NCBI GenBank assembly: GCA_913061235.1
Contig: CAJXTB010000011.1
Span: 62,001-126,000 of the forward strand
Source of the DNA: an uncultured Pseudomonadota bacterium
GTDB taxonomy: Bacteria > Myxococcota_A > UBA796 > GCA-2862545
DNA: 64,000 bases
Reading direction: 5' to 3'
Both the position numbers and the translations under genes were made by a program. The notes under the pieces are model-generated. The model saw only the letters and a program-made list of their open reading frames with translations. It searched no databases and was not told the DNA's origin. The first letter of the stretch is position 1. Each line of letters begins with the position of its first letter. This document shows positions 27,941-38,467 of the stretch, piece by piece.

Positions 27941-27944
<4 letters not shown>
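24867..27944 (-). CDS. Clan GH-A (GH2-like) glycosidase fused to outer-membrane beta-barrel
   Basis: A 1025-residue two-part protein. ATG 27944 overlaps the previous stop (ATGA) and gives a Sec signal ending TAAWA. Residues about 18-400 form a TIM-barrel glycosidase of GH2 character: LYGMNWGYVP at the start, acid/base Glu165 in LLGNENN, and nucleophile Glu265 in LYTEFGADA. From about residue 430 to the end the sequence alternates amphipathic strands with polar turns (YLGLGVRPTDNLDAWATVNV; FSIAPRFMAQRPLVG; WLLDTTVKVNDWGP), ending in ELRTYVRVSL, as in outer-membrane beta-barrels. It may bind or trim glucan at the cell surface and give a pore for oligosaccharides. The exact GH family is uncertain. 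Confidence 0.8.
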
Positions 27945-29299
<1,355 letters not shown>

Positions 29300-29307
29300 T
29301 GGGGACC

Positions 29308-30591
29308 TCACTTTGCTACAGCGACGAACGCTGCGAGTTTTGGATCAGACTCGGTAAACAGCGTGGGTGTGTCCAGCGCATGTTTGAGAACGAGAGTGGC
29401 GGCGCCGCGAGCGAACGGCTCGTTGTCGAGCAACGACAGGACGATTTCGGCATGTTCAATCGACGAAGACAGGGCCCGACTCGACGCCGCTGCACGTACG
29501 GCGGCGACGAGCGGTTCTCCGGCTTCGGTCACCCGTCCACCGAGAATGACTCGGCTTGGATTGAGTAGATTTAGGAGGTTTGCGATGGCAATGCCTAGGT
29601 AGCGGCCGACCTCGTCGATGACGGCCAATGCAACCGGATCATGCTGACGTGCTGCCGCCACGACATCCGCCAGCGTGGGATTTGCGACAGGACTTAGGCA
29701 GCTTGTTTGTCCTGTTGCGAGTGCATGGCGGACGCGGTCAACGATGGACTGTGAGCCGACCTCGGCTTCGAGGCATCCGAGCATTCCGCAGCGACAGAGG
29801 CGGCCGTTTGGGTCCACCGTCGTATGGCCGATTTCGCCTGCCATGCCTGAAGAACCACCGAAGATCTCGCCGTCGACGACGATCCCGGCACCCACGCCTG
29901 TGGCGATCTTGACGAACACCAGGGACTCTTGGTCCTTGCCGGCGCCCCACCAGGCCTCTGCGAGCGCACCGAGGTTGGCGTCATTGTCGATTAACAGAGG
30001 AACGTTGAGCTGGGCGTGGAGCTCGCGTCCAATGTCTACTTGGCTCCATGCGGGGAGAATCCTCTCCGACAGACGACCGGGCTGATTCTGGTCGAGGGGA
30101 CAGGGCACGCCCACCCCCACTCCGAGGAGCGAATCCACGGGAACGTCCGCAGCACCGCACAAAGACCTCACGTCTTGAATGACGCGGGCCATCGTTGATT
30201 CGGGGTCCACTTGGACGGCCTCATCACTGCGTCGCGTGCCGAGCACGCACCCTCGTAGATCCATGAGTACTGTAGAGACGTGCGAACAGCCGATTTCGAC
30301 ACCGGCAATCAGCTGACGCTTGTGGTTGAACTGCAGCACCATCGGCGGCCTGCCGCTCCGGTGCCGTTCGATGTGAGACTCGAGGACAAGGCCACAATCC
30401 ACAAGATCGGCGACGATGGCCGAGACGGTCGACCGAGACAAACCAGAGAGTCGCGCCAAGTCGGCGCGCGACACACCCGATGGGTCGTCCCACAACATCC
30501 GCAGCAACATGCCAGCGTTGTGCTGACGGACCTGAGCCCCGCCAGCACCCTGGCCTGCTGCATTTTGTTCGGCCTGTGGATAAATGAACAT
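29308..30591 (-). CDS. ROK-family transcriptional regulator
   Basis: A 427-residue repressor of the NagC/XylR/Mlc type. The N-terminal winged helix (about residues 40-75) includes SRADLARLSGLSRSTVSAIV. The ROK sugar-kinase-like domain follows, with LLIDNDANLGALAEAWWG, the GIVVDGEIFGGSSGMAGEIGH block and the zinc-binding CRCGMLGCLE. As the second gene of the operon it probably controls the operon itself, released by a sugar such as glucose or a gluco-oligosaccharide; effector inferred. A palindrome at 31333-31351 near the promoter is a candidate operator. It starts 6 bp after the upstream lipoprotein stop. Confidence 0.92.
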   Translation of the reverse strand: MFIYPQAEQNAAGQGAGGAQVRQHNAGMLLRMLWDDPSGVSRADLARLSGLSRSTVSAIVADLVDCGLVLESHIERHRSGRPPMVLQFNHKRQLIAGVEIGCSHVSTVLMDLRGCVLGTRRSDEAVQVDPESTMARVIQDVRSLCGAADVPVDSLLGVGVGVPCPLDQNQPGRLSERILPAWSQVDIGRELHAQLNVPLLIDNDANLGALAEAWWGAGKDQESLVFVKIATGVGAGIVVDGEIFGGSSGMAGEIGHTTVDPNGRLCRCGMLGCLEAEVGSQSIVDRVRHALATGQTSCLSPVANPTLADVVAAARQHDPVALAVIDEVGRYLGIAIANLLNLLNPSRVILGGRVTEAGEPLVAAVRAAASSRALSSSIEHAEIVLSLLDNEPFARGAATLVLKHALDTPTLFTESDPKLAAFVAVAK

Positions 30592-30597
30592 GGGTTC

Positions 30598-31308
30598 CTA
30601 GCGAGTGACGCATGCGTCCGGGGATTCGAAGAACTCGATGTCATCGAAGTACACCGCGCCGTCGGACGCGCATCCGCGGTCGCCGGGCGGGCACTCCCAC
30701 AGCTCAAGCGCCGGTTGGACGTTGACAAACCCAGTTGGTACTTCTCCAATCACGGTCAGCTGGGTCCACTCATCCTGGGTCGACGTTGACGTGACTCGGG
30801 TGGACTCTTGTGCCGAGAAGCCGCCGAAGTCTGCGGTGAAGAACTTGATGGATAGCCATGCATCCGTATTGTCCAGCGGTTCGGCGGACGGTGCGTAGAC
30901 CCAGCCGCGCATCGTGAAGCAGGTGCCTTCAGTGGATGTGATCTGCTGGTAGACCGGCGTTTCGCCTCCTGTTCCATCGGCGCGAGCAAACAAGCTGGCA
31001 GCGGCAGCTCCGGTTCGTGCAGTGGTTGTGATTTCGCGATTCGTTAGTTCACCTGGGAAGATAAACCAGTCTTGAAATCCTGGCGTGGCCTCAAATCCAG
31101 GGTTGGTCAGTAGGTTGGTCGGTGCCTCGGTGTCCACGTCAGTGTCCACGTCAGTGTCCATGTCAGTGTCCATGTCAGTATCGGCGTCAGTGTCGACGTC
31201 TGTGCCGGGGTCGAAGGTGTCCGTATCCATGTCGGTATCGTCGGTTTTATCTGTACATGCAGCGAAAGCGAGAGCTGCGATCATGCACAAGCGGAAGGGG
31301 TGACTCAT
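30598..31308 (-). CDS. First operon gene: carbohydrate-binding-like lipoprotein
   Basis: A 236-residue lipoprotein (ALAFAACT lipobox) with an Asp-Thr/Asp-Met linker to about residue 62. The mature domain has NPGFEATPGFQDWFIFPGEL, TPVYQQITSTEGTCFTMRGW, SIKFFTADFGG and YFDDIEFFESPDAC. These line up piece by piece with the C-terminal domain of the 27941 protein, so the two are paralogues flanking the ROK gene. The jelly-roll resembles CBM4/9. As first gene of the operon it may be the most abundant glucan binder; inference. Confidence 0.75.
   Translation of the reverse strand: MSHPFRLCMIAALAFAACTDKTDDTDMDTDTFDPGTDVDTDADTDMDTDMDTDVDTDVDTEAPTNLLTNPGFEATPGFQDWFIFPGELTNREITTTARTGAAAASLFARADGTGGETPVYQQITSTEGTCFTMRGWVYAPSAEPLDNTDAWLSIKFFTADFGGFSAQESTRVTSTSTQDEWTQLTVIGEVPTGFVNVQPALELWECPPGDRGCASDGAVYFDDIEFFESPDACVTR
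31130..31203 (-). repeat. 12-bp tandem repeat coding for the acidic linker
   Basis: Units of GTCCACGTCAGT and near copies (GTCCATGTCAGT) on the plus strand. They encode alternating Asp with Val, Met or Thr directly after the lipobox region of the first operon gene. Confidence 0.85.
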
Positions 31309-31332
31309 TGGGGTTCTCCACAGTCGATGGGT

Positions 31333-31351
31333 GTTCGTTCGGGAAGCGAAC
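31333..31351. promoter_or_regulatory. Candidate ROK operator
   Basis: Inverted repeat GTTCGTTCGGGAAGCGAAC, 25 bp upstream of the first operon start and just downstream of the predicted promoter. The outer arms GTTCG/CGAAC are perfect. The position suits a repressor blocking initiation. ROK binding is inferred. Confidence 0.5.
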
Positions 31352-31357
31352 TAAGTA

Positions 31358-31386
31358 AGTGTGCCGCAGGAACACTCAAACGTCAA
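31358..31386 (-). promoter_or_regulatory. Candidate promoter of the glucan operon
   Basis: On the minus strand TTGACG (31386-31381) is followed after 17 bp by CACACT (31363-31358). The -35 is close to consensus, the -10 is poor. It lies between the glgA stop and the first operon gene, so the operon need not depend on glgCA transcription. Confidence 0.4.
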
Positions 31387-31425
31387 GCCATCACATTAAT
31401 GGTCCTGTCGTTCGGTTCTCTGTGG

Positions 31426-32838
31426 CTATTTCGCTGCCGCAATTTCCGAGTAGATAGCTGCATACTCAGCAGAAGAGGCTTGCCAGCTCACAGACTGGCT
31501 CATGGCGTTCAGCTGCATGCGGCGCCAGATCGCGGGGCGTGAGAACTGGTCGCACATGTGGCTCAACATGCCGCAGAGTGCCTCGGAATCGATAGGATTA
31601 AACTGGAATCCAGTGCTGATTCCTGCCCTTAGTCCGGCTGCGTTGGCATGCACGATGGTGTCGGCGAGGCCGCCGGTCAGGGCGACCAAAGGCAGCGTGC
31701 CGAAGCGTAGTCCATACAGCTGCGTCAGGCCGCAGGGCTCAAAGCGGGACGGAACCAAGATCACGTCTGCCCCGGCCAGGTAGCGTCGTGCTCGGGGCTC
31801 GTCGTAGCCGATGTGAACGGAGACGCTGCTGTGTCGCGCTGCACGGCGAAATGCAGCCTCCAGCGCGCGATCGCCGTTTCCGAGGATGGCGATTTGTCCG
31901 CCATGGCGCAGAAGGGTCGGGAGGGCTTGTAGGAGCAGGTCCATGCCCTTTTGTTCGGAGAAGCGCGAAATGACGACGCAGAGCGGGCCGTCGGCCTCAG
32001 GCAGTCCGACCTCTTTACGCAGTGCTGCCTTGTGGGACGCCTTGTCTGCCGGGTCTGTGTACGGCGGCTGCCACGCGTCGGTGTCGATACCGTTGAGGAT
32101 TCCGGTGAACACATCACGACGTTGGTGGAGCACACCCTGCATGCCCCGGCCAAACTCGGGACGCATGAGCTCTTGGGCGTACGTGGGGCTGACTGTGCTG
32201 ATGCGGTCGGAGAACACCAAGCCTGCCTTGAGCGAGCTGATGTGGCCGTAGTACTCAAAGCCGTCCATCGTGAAGTCTTCGCCGCGCAGTCGCAGCCAGA
32301 ACAGCTCTTGTCCACCCACAACGCCCTGAAACGCGATGTTGTGAATCGTGAAGAGCGTGCCCACGCGTGACGCTCCGCCCATCTGGCGCAGGTAGACGGG
32401 GGCAAAGCCGGTCTGCCAGTCGTGAAGGTGCAGGACCTGCGGCGACCAGCCGTCGAGGCCGTGTGTACCAATGAGCGCTGCGACCCAAGACAAGGCGGCG
32501 AATCGCGAGGCGTTGTCTCCCCAGTCCGAGCCGTTGGTGTTGTGGTACGGATTGCCGGGGCGGTCGTACAAGTGGGGGGCTTCGAGCACCAATAGTGGGT
32601 GTCCGTCGACCTGTCCGCTGCGTATGCGCGCGGTGCCCCCAAAGATATCGGTCAGCGTTGCACGAATCGGTGCATCGTGACCGATAGCGTGCATGACCGC
32701 CGGATACCCAGGAACCAACGTGTGCATGTCGACATCATGCGTTGCGAGCGCCGCGGGTAGGGCGCCAACGACGTCTGCTAGGCCTCCGGTCTTGACGAGT
32801 GGAAAGCACTCCGAGGCCACCGATAGGACGCGGGTCAC
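31426..32838 (-). CDS. glgA: Glycogen synthase (ADP-glucose)
   Basis: Adds glucose from ADP-glucose to the alpha-1,4 chain of glycogen; a GT5 enzyme of 470 residues, normal length. Seen: the N-terminal substrate loop [13 protein letters not shown], the [12 protein letters not shown] and TIHNIAFQG blocks, [14 protein letters not shown], and the C-terminal catalytic [14 protein letters not shown]. The start overlaps glgC by 4 bp, so the two are translated together. It stands directly upstream of the glucan operon on the same strand, with about 117 bp between, which links glucan uptake to storage. Confidence 0.97.
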   Translation of the reverse strand: MTRVLSVASECFPLVKTGGLADVVGALPAALATHDVDMHTLVPGYPAVMHAIGHDAPIRATLTDIFGGTARIRSGQVDGHPLLVLEAPHLYDRPGNPYHNTNGSDWGDNASRFAALSWVAALIGTHGLDGWSPQVLHLHDWQTGFAPVYLRQMGGASRVGTLFTIHNIAFQGVVGGQELFWLRLRGEDFTMDGFEYYGHISSLKAGLVFSDRISTVSPTYAQELMRPEFGRGMQGVLHQRRDVFTGILNGIDTDAWQPPYTDPADKASHKAALRKEVGLPEADGPLCVVISRFSEQKGMDLLLQALPTLLRHGGQIAILGNGDRALEAAFRRAARHSSVSVHIGYDEPRARRYLAGADVILVPSRFEPCGLTQLYGLRFGTLPLVALTGGLADTIVHANAAGLRAGISTGFQFNPIDSEALCGMLSHMCDQFSRPAIWRRMQLNAMSQSVSWQASSAEYAAIYSEIAAAK

Positions 32839-34100
32839 AGGCTCTCCGCACGCAGGTTCAGCATCTTCTGGGTGATGAGGGTGATGCCGCCCGGACTGAC
32901 TCGGAACCAGCGTCTGTCTTCGATGGGGTCTTCGCCAACGACCAGTCCTTCGGGAATGTGGACGCCGCGGTCAATGACCACATTCTGTAGGCGGGCAGAG
33001 CGCGCCACGTTCACGTAAGGCAGCACCACCGCACGGGTGAGGGACGAGTATGAGTTGGTGTGTACCTGCGTAAACAGCAGTGATTCACGGATCTTACTGC
33101 CCGAGATTATGCATCCACCGGCAATCAGGGACTGGATGGCATGACCCCGGCGGTCTTCGTCATCGTGGACGAACTTCGCGGGAGGGACGGACTCGGCGTA
33201 CGTCCAGATGGGCCAGTCGCGGTCCCACAGGTCGAGCTCAGGAACCATGGCTGTCAGGTCGATATTCGCCTGCCAGAAGGCATCGACCGTTCCGACGTCT
33301 CGCCAGTAGACCGGTGAGTGTTCGTCGTGCCGCACACAGCTCTGGTCGAAGCGGTGGGCCACGGCCTTTCCGTGCTTGACGACGTACGGAATCAGGTCTG
33401 CGCCAAAGTCATGGGAGGTGTCTTTGAGGTCGTGGTCGCGCAGAAGCAGGTCGCGCAGGAAGGTCCACTTGAAGACGTAGATACCCATGGATGCCAAGGT
33501 GCGGTCGGGATCGCCAGGCATGCCGGGTGGGTTGTCAGGCTTCTCCAAGAAGTGGGTGATTACGTCGTTATCGTCGACGTCCATCACCCCAAACGCTTTG
33601 GCGTCTTCACGCGGAACCGTCAGGCAGCCCACGGTCACATCGGCATCTTGGTCGACATGCTGGCGCAGCATCAGCTCGTAGTCCATCTTGTAGATGTGGT
33701 CGCCGGCGAGGATCAGCACGTAGTCGACGTCGTAGCTGTCGACGATGTCGATGTTCTGATAGACGGCGTCTGCCGTGCCTAAGTACCACTGGGTGCCACC
33801 TCCGCGTTGAGAGGCAGGCAAGATGTCTAGGTACTCGTTGCGTTCTGCGCGAAAGAAGGACCAGCCGCGCTGACAGTGACGAATCAGGCTGTGTGCCTTG
33901 TATTGGGTCGCAATCGCCATCTTCCGAATGCCTGAGTTCAGGGCATTCGACAGGGCAAAGTCGATGATTCGCGACTTGCCTCCAAAGTAGACGGCCGGCT
34001 TCGCGCGGTTGTCCGTCAACTCTTTGAGTCGACTGCCCCGTCCTCCGGCAAGTACGAAGGCCATGGTGCGGCTGGCGAGCTGGGTGGCGGAGCGGGTCAT
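32835..34100 (-). CDS. glgC: Glucose-1-phosphate adenylyltransferase (ADP-glucose pyrophosphorylase)
   Basis: Makes ADP-glucose from glucose-1-phosphate and ATP, the committed step of bacterial glycogen synthesis. Length 421 residues, as usual. Seen: the nucleotide-binding [13 protein letters not shown] with [19 protein letters not shown], the [10 protein letters not shown] metal/substrate site, and FLEKP. The C-terminal half is the left-handed beta-helix. Start at 34100; MAFVLAGG at residue 13 is a possible shorter start. Usually allosterically controlled by glycolytic intermediates. Confidence 0.97.
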   Translation of the reverse strand: MTRSATQLASRTMAFVLAGGRGSRLKELTDNRAKPAVYFGGKSRIIDFALSNALNSGIRKMAIATQYKAHSLIRHCQRGWSFFRAERNEYLDILPASQRGGGTQWYLGTADAVYQNIDIVDSYDVDYVLILAGDHIYKMDYELMLRQHVDQDADVTVGCLTVPREDAKAFGVMDVDDNDVITHFLEKPDNPPGMPGDPDRTLASMGIYVFKWTFLRDLLLRDHDLKDTSHDFGADLIPYVVKHGKAVAHRFDQSCVRHDEHSPVYWRDVGTVDAFWQANIDLTAMVPELDLWDRDWPIWTYAESVPPAKFVHDDEDRRGHAIQSLIAGGCIISGSKIRESLLFTQVHTNSYSSLTRAVVLPYVNVARSARLQNVVIDRGVHIPEGLVVGEDPIEDRRWFRVSPGGITLITQKMLNLRAESL

Positions 34101-34181
34101 GCGGTCTCCTTTGCTACGTTGGGCATAGCCTACGTCAGAGCGTCGCGTCGGGGTGAGAAGCGGTTGTGTCGGGAGCCCGAA

Positions 34182-34817
34182 CTACTGCTCGTCAAACTCG
34201 GGGTAGCACAGCTCTGTCTCGCCGCCGACCACCCGGAAGCGCAGTCCTGCAGACGTCGCCAGTCGGTGCGCGTAGCGAACTTCTACCGGGTACACGCCGG
34301 GGCGAAGACTGATGGTGTAGACCTCCGGCATAAGGACCTCGGAGTCGGTCTGTGTGGCCACGCGCTCGTCTCCAATCCACACCCAGGCGTCGTCTGCTGC
34401 ACCGAGCAAGACGTCCACCGAGGTGTTGCTACGAACCCGTAGCCAGGCGGTCCACTGCACCGCGAACTGCTCGGGGTCGCCGTCGATTCCGTTGTCGACA
34501 GGCCACCAGTTCTCGCCGAACTCCAGGCTCGGGTCGTAGCGACTGAAGGCAATGCGCTCGTCGTCGAACCAGTCCACCGTCTCCGGGTCTTCGGGGGCGA
34601 GCAAGCCGAGGTCGGGGTGCGTCGCTTCGAGGTTGAAGTACCGGCCCAAAAACCCTGACGCACAAGCGTTCCAGTCGGATGGCGGCTCGCCTTGGGCATC
34701 GGGCAGACGCTCTGGAGGGTCGGCTGGCGGGACGGGGTCGCGGCCTGTGACGCGGAACTCAGAGCAGGCGCCGACTAAGAACAACACCACGATGCTGGCG
34801 GATAGGGCTCGCATCAT
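34182..34817 (-). CDS. PA14-domain-like lipoprotein
   Basis: A 211-residue lipoprotein (VVLFLVGAC). The mature part looks like a PA14 domain: GFLGRYFNLEATHPD, an EQFAVQWTAWLRVRSNTSVDV strand pair, the LLGAADDAWVWIGDERV centre, and YPVEVRYAHRLATSAGLRF. PA14 modules often bind carbohydrate. It is the last gene of the DUF1549/DUF1501/cytochrome operon and overlaps the cytochrome gene by 4 bp. Confidence 0.75.
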   Translation of the reverse strand: MMRALSASIVVLFLVGACSEFRVTGRDPVPPADPPERLPDAQGEPPSDWNACASGFLGRYFNLEATHPDLGLLAPEDPETVDWFDDERIAFSRYDPSLEFGENWWPVDNGIDGDPEQFAVQWTAWLRVRSNTSVDVLLGAADDAWVWIGDERVATQTDSEVLMPEVYTISLRPGVYPVEVRYAHRLATSAGLRFRVVGGETELCYPEFDEQ

Positions 34818-35182
34818 TGCTCGCGCTCCTGGCCGTAGCGCCGTGCCTCATCAATGACTGTACACTCAATCCACTCGGCCAGTAGATCACGTTCTACCTG
34901 TGTTGTTCCCCCACCAGGGGGCATGGTCGGTACGTCTGGTGTGGCCTCTTCGTGAATCTCCAGCACCCACTCCAAGACTCCGACATAGCTGTCGAGATTA
35001 ACGACCTCTGGGGCGTCGTTTCGCTGACTCGACGGGATGTTCGTGCTGTGGCATCCCGTGCAATACTGCTCGACAAGACCACGACCGAAGTTGTCGTAGG
35101 TCAGGTCGTTTGGACAGGGGTCCACTTCGTCTGCCGCACAGGCAGCGACGAGCAGTCCAGCAATGGGGAGCAATCGGTTCAC
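34814..35182 (-). CDS. Small mono-haem c-type cytochrome lipoprotein
   Basis: A 122-residue lipoprotein with one haem site CTGCHSTN at about residue 41 and a later Met in PTMPPGGG that suits the axial ligand. It begins with GTG at 35182, sharing one base with the DUF1501 stop (TAGTG). The lipobox is LLVAAC. The fold matches the short planctomycete-type cytochromes that accompany DUF1501/DUF1549 proteins. Electron partner unknown. Confidence 0.8.
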   Translation of the reverse strand: MNRLLPIAGLLVAACAADEVDPCPNDLTYDNFGRGLVEQYCTGCHSTNIPSSQRNDAPEVVNLDSYVGVLEWVLEIHEEATPDVPTMPPGGGTTQVERDLLAEWIECTVIDEARRYGQEREQ

Positions 35183-36471
35183 TACGGGTTCCGCAGCAGG
35201 GCATCGAGCGGTTGAATGCCAGGCAGGAAGCGCTCGGGGTCCACGCCACCTAGCTTGAGCAGGGCTGTTCCGACGTGCTCGGTACCGATGACATCTCCAC
35301 TTGAGCTGGCTTCACCGGTGCTGAAGTTGACCGGCTCGCTGACAAAGCCCTCATCTGTCTTTCCAACAACGCGATTGCCTGCAATGCCGCTTCCGACAGC
35401 AATCATCGACGTGTACGGCCAGTGGTCACGACCCATGGCACCGTTGAACTTCGGTGTGCGTCCCAGCTCGCTGGCAGCAACGATGGTGACCTCGTCGGAC
35501 AGGTAGTTTCCAAGGTTTCCAGGAGTGGACGCCATGTGGCTCATCAGCTCGTCAAGTCCTTGGAAGAACGCGTCCATCTGCCGGCCAACAGCGCCGTTTC
35601 CGCCATGGGTGTCCCACCCGCCAGGAATGCGAATCATGGCGCAGCGGCACAGGCCCAGACGCATGACTTCAAGGGCGAGCATGGCCTGGTCCACCATGGT
35701 GCGGCCGCCACCGTCGAGACCTGCTTCAAAGCGGCGTCCCTCCAACTCCATGGAGCGCTCGATGTTGCTGCGCAGGTCTTCCACACGAGCGCGTCCCAGT
35801 CCGGTCTTGCTCGCAGCAAAGCGGGCGGTGCGGTCGTGTACGAAGCGGTCCATGGCTTCGTCCATGGGGACGGGGACGACGGGCGCTCGAACGTCAGCAC
35901 GGCCGTTGATTGAGCCGTCCATCAGCTCAAGTAGCGTGCCGCCGCCACCGCGAACGACTGCGGCGCCGAAGGGGCCTGGGTAGGCGGGTCCGCCGAAGAC
36001 CAAGTGCGGCATGGGGTACTCGGCCACACCGTTGCTCGCGAGGATGCTCGGCCAGTCTGGAACCGAGCTTGCACTCGTGCCGGTCATGACCCACTTACGA
36101 CCGGCTTCATGGCCCGCCGAGTGAACGTTCACGCCACGCATGATGGCCGTGCGACTGCCCCAGCGGGTGAAGAAGCGGTCCATATTGGGGCGGTCGTCGC
36201 CACTGGACCACGACAAGTTGCCGACGGAGCCCAGCATGGTGCCGGGGTCCATGTCGGTGCCGCCGACCGGTGACAGGCCGTCGGTGCCGAACTTGGGGTC
36301 CAGCGGTGTTGCGTCCCATCCGCCACCGGCGAAGAAGAACAGGAACTTTCGGTCCCCGGTCGCAGCCTTGGCTTGGCGGCTGACCGCGGCCATGCTTCCC
36401 AATGTGCCGAGGGCAGCGGCATGTGCCACACCCTTGAGGAGACCTCTACGCGTTAAAGCGAGCTTGCTCAT
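35182..36471 (-). CDS. DUF1501 protein with Tat signal
   Basis: A 429-residue exported protein of the DUF1501 (sulfatase/alkaline-phosphatase-fold) family. The twin-arginine signal TRRGLLKGVAHAAALGTLGS is clear, which suggests a folded or cofactor-bearing protein. Family features: FLFFFAGGGWDATPLDP, RGVNVHSAGHEAG, GGWDTHGGNG and ELGRTPKFNGAMGRDHWPYT. Its molecular job is not established. It regularly sits beside DUF1549/DUF1588-type proteins, as here (9 bp downstream). Confidence 0.9.
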   Translation of the reverse strand: MSKLALTRRGLLKGVAHAAALGTLGSMAAVSRQAKAATGDRKFLFFFAGGGWDATPLDPKFGTDGLSPVGGTDMDPGTMLGSVGNLSWSSGDDRPNMDRFFTRWGSRTAIMRGVNVHSAGHEAGRKWVMTGTSASSVPDWPSILASNGVAEYPMPHLVFGGPAYPGPFGAAVVRGGGGTLLELMDGSINGRADVRAPVVPVPMDEAMDRFVHDRTARFAASKTGLGRARVEDLRSNIERSMELEGRRFEAGLDGGGRTMVDQAMLALEVMRLGLCRCAMIRIPGGWDTHGGNGAVGRQMDAFFQGLDELMSHMASTPGNLGNYLSDEVTIVAASELGRTPKFNGAMGRDHWPYTSMIAVGSGIAGNRVVGKTDEGFVSEPVNFSTGEASSSGDVIGTEHVGTALLKLGGVDPERFLPGIQPLDALLRNP

Positions 36472-36480
36472 GATGGCCTC

Positions 36481-38124
36481 CTAGTACAGCACAATGGATG
36501 GATCGCGGAGCACAACCGACACAATGCCGGCCCATGCACTCACGGGACTCTCGTCGATAGACAGGAGCGTCTTGTACAGCGCCACCAGCTCCGCGGGCTC
36601 GGTGGCATCTTCTGCGAGTGGCATGCCGGTGATGTCCAGGTACAGCTGCCGCATCTGCGCGTCGAAGGCCTCTGGGGCGTTGTCCGGGTTGTCCTCCACT
36701 GTGACTAAGCTCAATAGGATGGGGTCGTCTGGCCGTTCGCGCGCCAGGTCATGACTGGCGACGTGCCAAGCAGCGGCCTGAGCGAGGCGTTCCTGAACGA
36801 ATGCGAGGCCAACAGACGGGTCGCGGCTGGGGTTGGTGACGAAGCGACTGTCGGTGCCGCCGGCCAAGACTGCGAGGCCCCGAGCGCCAGTGACCAAGCC
36901 CTCTTCGCCGCCAAAGGTCCACCGGTAGCCGGTCTTCGCTGAGACAATGCCAGCAAGCTGCCGTGGGGAGACCATCTTGACGGTCGGGATGGTGTCTACG
37001 CGGGCGTCTGCGAAGGAGTCTGCACGGTATTCGCGGCTCAACACCACGGACTTGACCAGCTCGCGAACGGTCAGGCCGCCAGCAACAAAGGCGTCATGGT
37101 GAAGGGCGAGCTCGTCGCGTGTCACCGATGAGGTGTCGCGATGGGTGAGGGCCTCGAAGACCTGCCGGGTAGCGCACTCAGTGAAGCGTGGGTCGTCCGC
37201 GATGTGCTCGGCCATCTCGCGGATGCCCGTCGTGGCTACGCCGTAGTAGGCCGGGCTCTTGCCCGAGTAGTAGCGCCACAGGCCTTCGTCTTCGGCGCGG
37301 TAGGTGGTCTGGTCTTCCATGTCGCCGTCGATTTCCCACCAGAAGCCGAAGAAGTGCGCAGACAGCGGGTCCAGGCTTGCGTGGCAGGACTGACAGATCT
37401 GAGTCTCGCGAATGATGGTCTCTGGGTTGCCACCCACGATGGAGTCGACCTCCGACCGTGCAAAGCTGACGGGTCGGGCCAGGTAGTCTTCGCACAGCAG
37501 CATGCGGGAGACGTTGTTGGCGCGGTGGCGGTTGCCGTTGATGCCCGTGGATGGGTAGCGCTGCCAGAGCGTGGTGCTGGACAGCACGCCTGCGTGGGGC
37601 CGGCCATCTCTGTAGCGGGCGCGCTGGTAGCCGGGCTCACCGTCGAGCAGGTCCATGTCCCACATGAAGGCGGTGAGGGGGTCGGCCATGGAGTAGTCGG
37701 CCAGGACAACCTCGGTCCACGGCAGGTCGTTCTCGGCCACGTGACGAATGAGCTTGAGCGGCTCGTCGTTGGTGGAGCGTGCGACCTCGTCTTGGCTGAC
37801 GCCTAGCAGTCCGGCGTCTTCGGCACTGAAGTAGGCTTCTCCGGTGCGCGTTCGGTACTGCAGGTTGAACCACTCTTCTACGGTGTCTCCGAAGCGCGGG
37901 TCCGCCAGGTAGCGGTCGGCAAAGGCTTCGTACAAGGACGCGTCGGCCTCAATGGCGTCGAGCTCGGCGGCACTCGGATGCACGCCGCGAAGGTCCACAG
38001 ACAAGCGAATGAGCTGCCGTCGTGCTTCCAACAACACGACACCATCCTCGATGTCCTCTGGGGCTGTAGGTTCTGGCTCACACGCGGGCAGCGCGAGTAG
38101 GCAGAGCAGCGAGAGGTATTTCAT
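36481..38124 (-). CDS. DUF1549/DUF1588-like lipoprotein with CxxCH site
   Basis: A 547-residue lipoprotein (LCLLALPAC). The N-terminal part LIRLSVDLRGVHPSAAELDAI with ADRYLADPRFGDTVEEWF resembles DUF1549. A haem-type site CQSCHASLDPL at about residue 245 sits in a DUF1588-like block, and the C-terminal half continues with the usual VSPRQLAGIVSAKTGYRW region. First gene of the operon 38124-34182. Such proteins are common in planctomycetes and thought to act with DUF1501 partners in surface redox or polysaccharide processing; not proven. Confidence 0.8.
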   Translation of the reverse strand: MKYLSLLCLLALPACEPEPTAPEDIEDGVVLLEARRQLIRLSVDLRGVHPSAAELDAIEADASLYEAFADRYLADPRFGDTVEEWFNLQYRTRTGEAYFSAEDAGLLGVSQDEVARSTNDEPLKLIRHVAENDLPWTEVVLADYSMADPLTAFMWDMDLLDGEPGYQRARYRDGRPHAGVLSSTTLWQRYPSTGINGNRHRANNVSRMLLCEDYLARPVSFARSEVDSIVGGNPETIIRETQICQSCHASLDPLSAHFFGFWWEIDGDMEDQTTYRAEDEGLWRYYSGKSPAYYGVATTGIREMAEHIADDPRFTECATRQVFEALTHRDTSSVTRDELALHHDAFVAGGLTVRELVKSVVLSREYRADSFADARVDTIPTVKMVSPRQLAGIVSAKTGYRWTFGGEEGLVTGARGLAVLAGGTDSRFVTNPSRDPSVGLAFVQERLAQAAAWHVASHDLARERPDDPILLSLVTVEDNPDNAPEAFDAQMRQLYLDITGMPLAEDATEPAELVALYKTLLSIDESPVSAWAGIVSVVLRDPSIVLY

Positions 38125-38230
38125 GATGGCCTCGGTGGTTGCGGTTTACAGGGAGTGTTGGGCGATTGTGAGCTTGGTGTTGCGGTGATTTTCGCGTTTC
38201 GGGTCTTGGCGTTGCAAAGATTTTGCGCAG

Positions 38231-38445
38231 TTCGGAAGTCAGAAGTCAGGAGTCAGATGTCAGAGCAGGCCAGGCGAGCTCGCCGGCGTTGCGGAGATTC
38301 GTAGTAGCGCCAACGGTCTGGGTTGTTGCTGAGTCCGCCGAGTGCACAGCACAGGCGGAGGTAGGGAACGATTCGTTGTCTCTCGACTGTCTGCAAGGCG
38401 AGACGTCAGTCTGACCTCTGACCTCTGACCTCTCGGCCCGCCGAA
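38231..38445. repeat. Inverted heptamer-array element (MITE-like)
   Basis: Left end: TTCGG followed by four heptamers ending GTCAG (AAGTCAG, AAGTCAG, GAGTCAG, ATGTCAG) at 38231-38265. Right end, on the other strand: TTCGG, then three AGGTCAG-type heptamers (38411-38445). The arrays point inward around a 145-bp centre with no coding potential. The layout is that of a small non-autonomous mobile or structural repeat. It fills most of the 343-bp gene-free gap 38125-38467. Confidence 0.6.
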
Positions 38446-38467
38446 ATCCTGTTCGAAGCAACAATCA

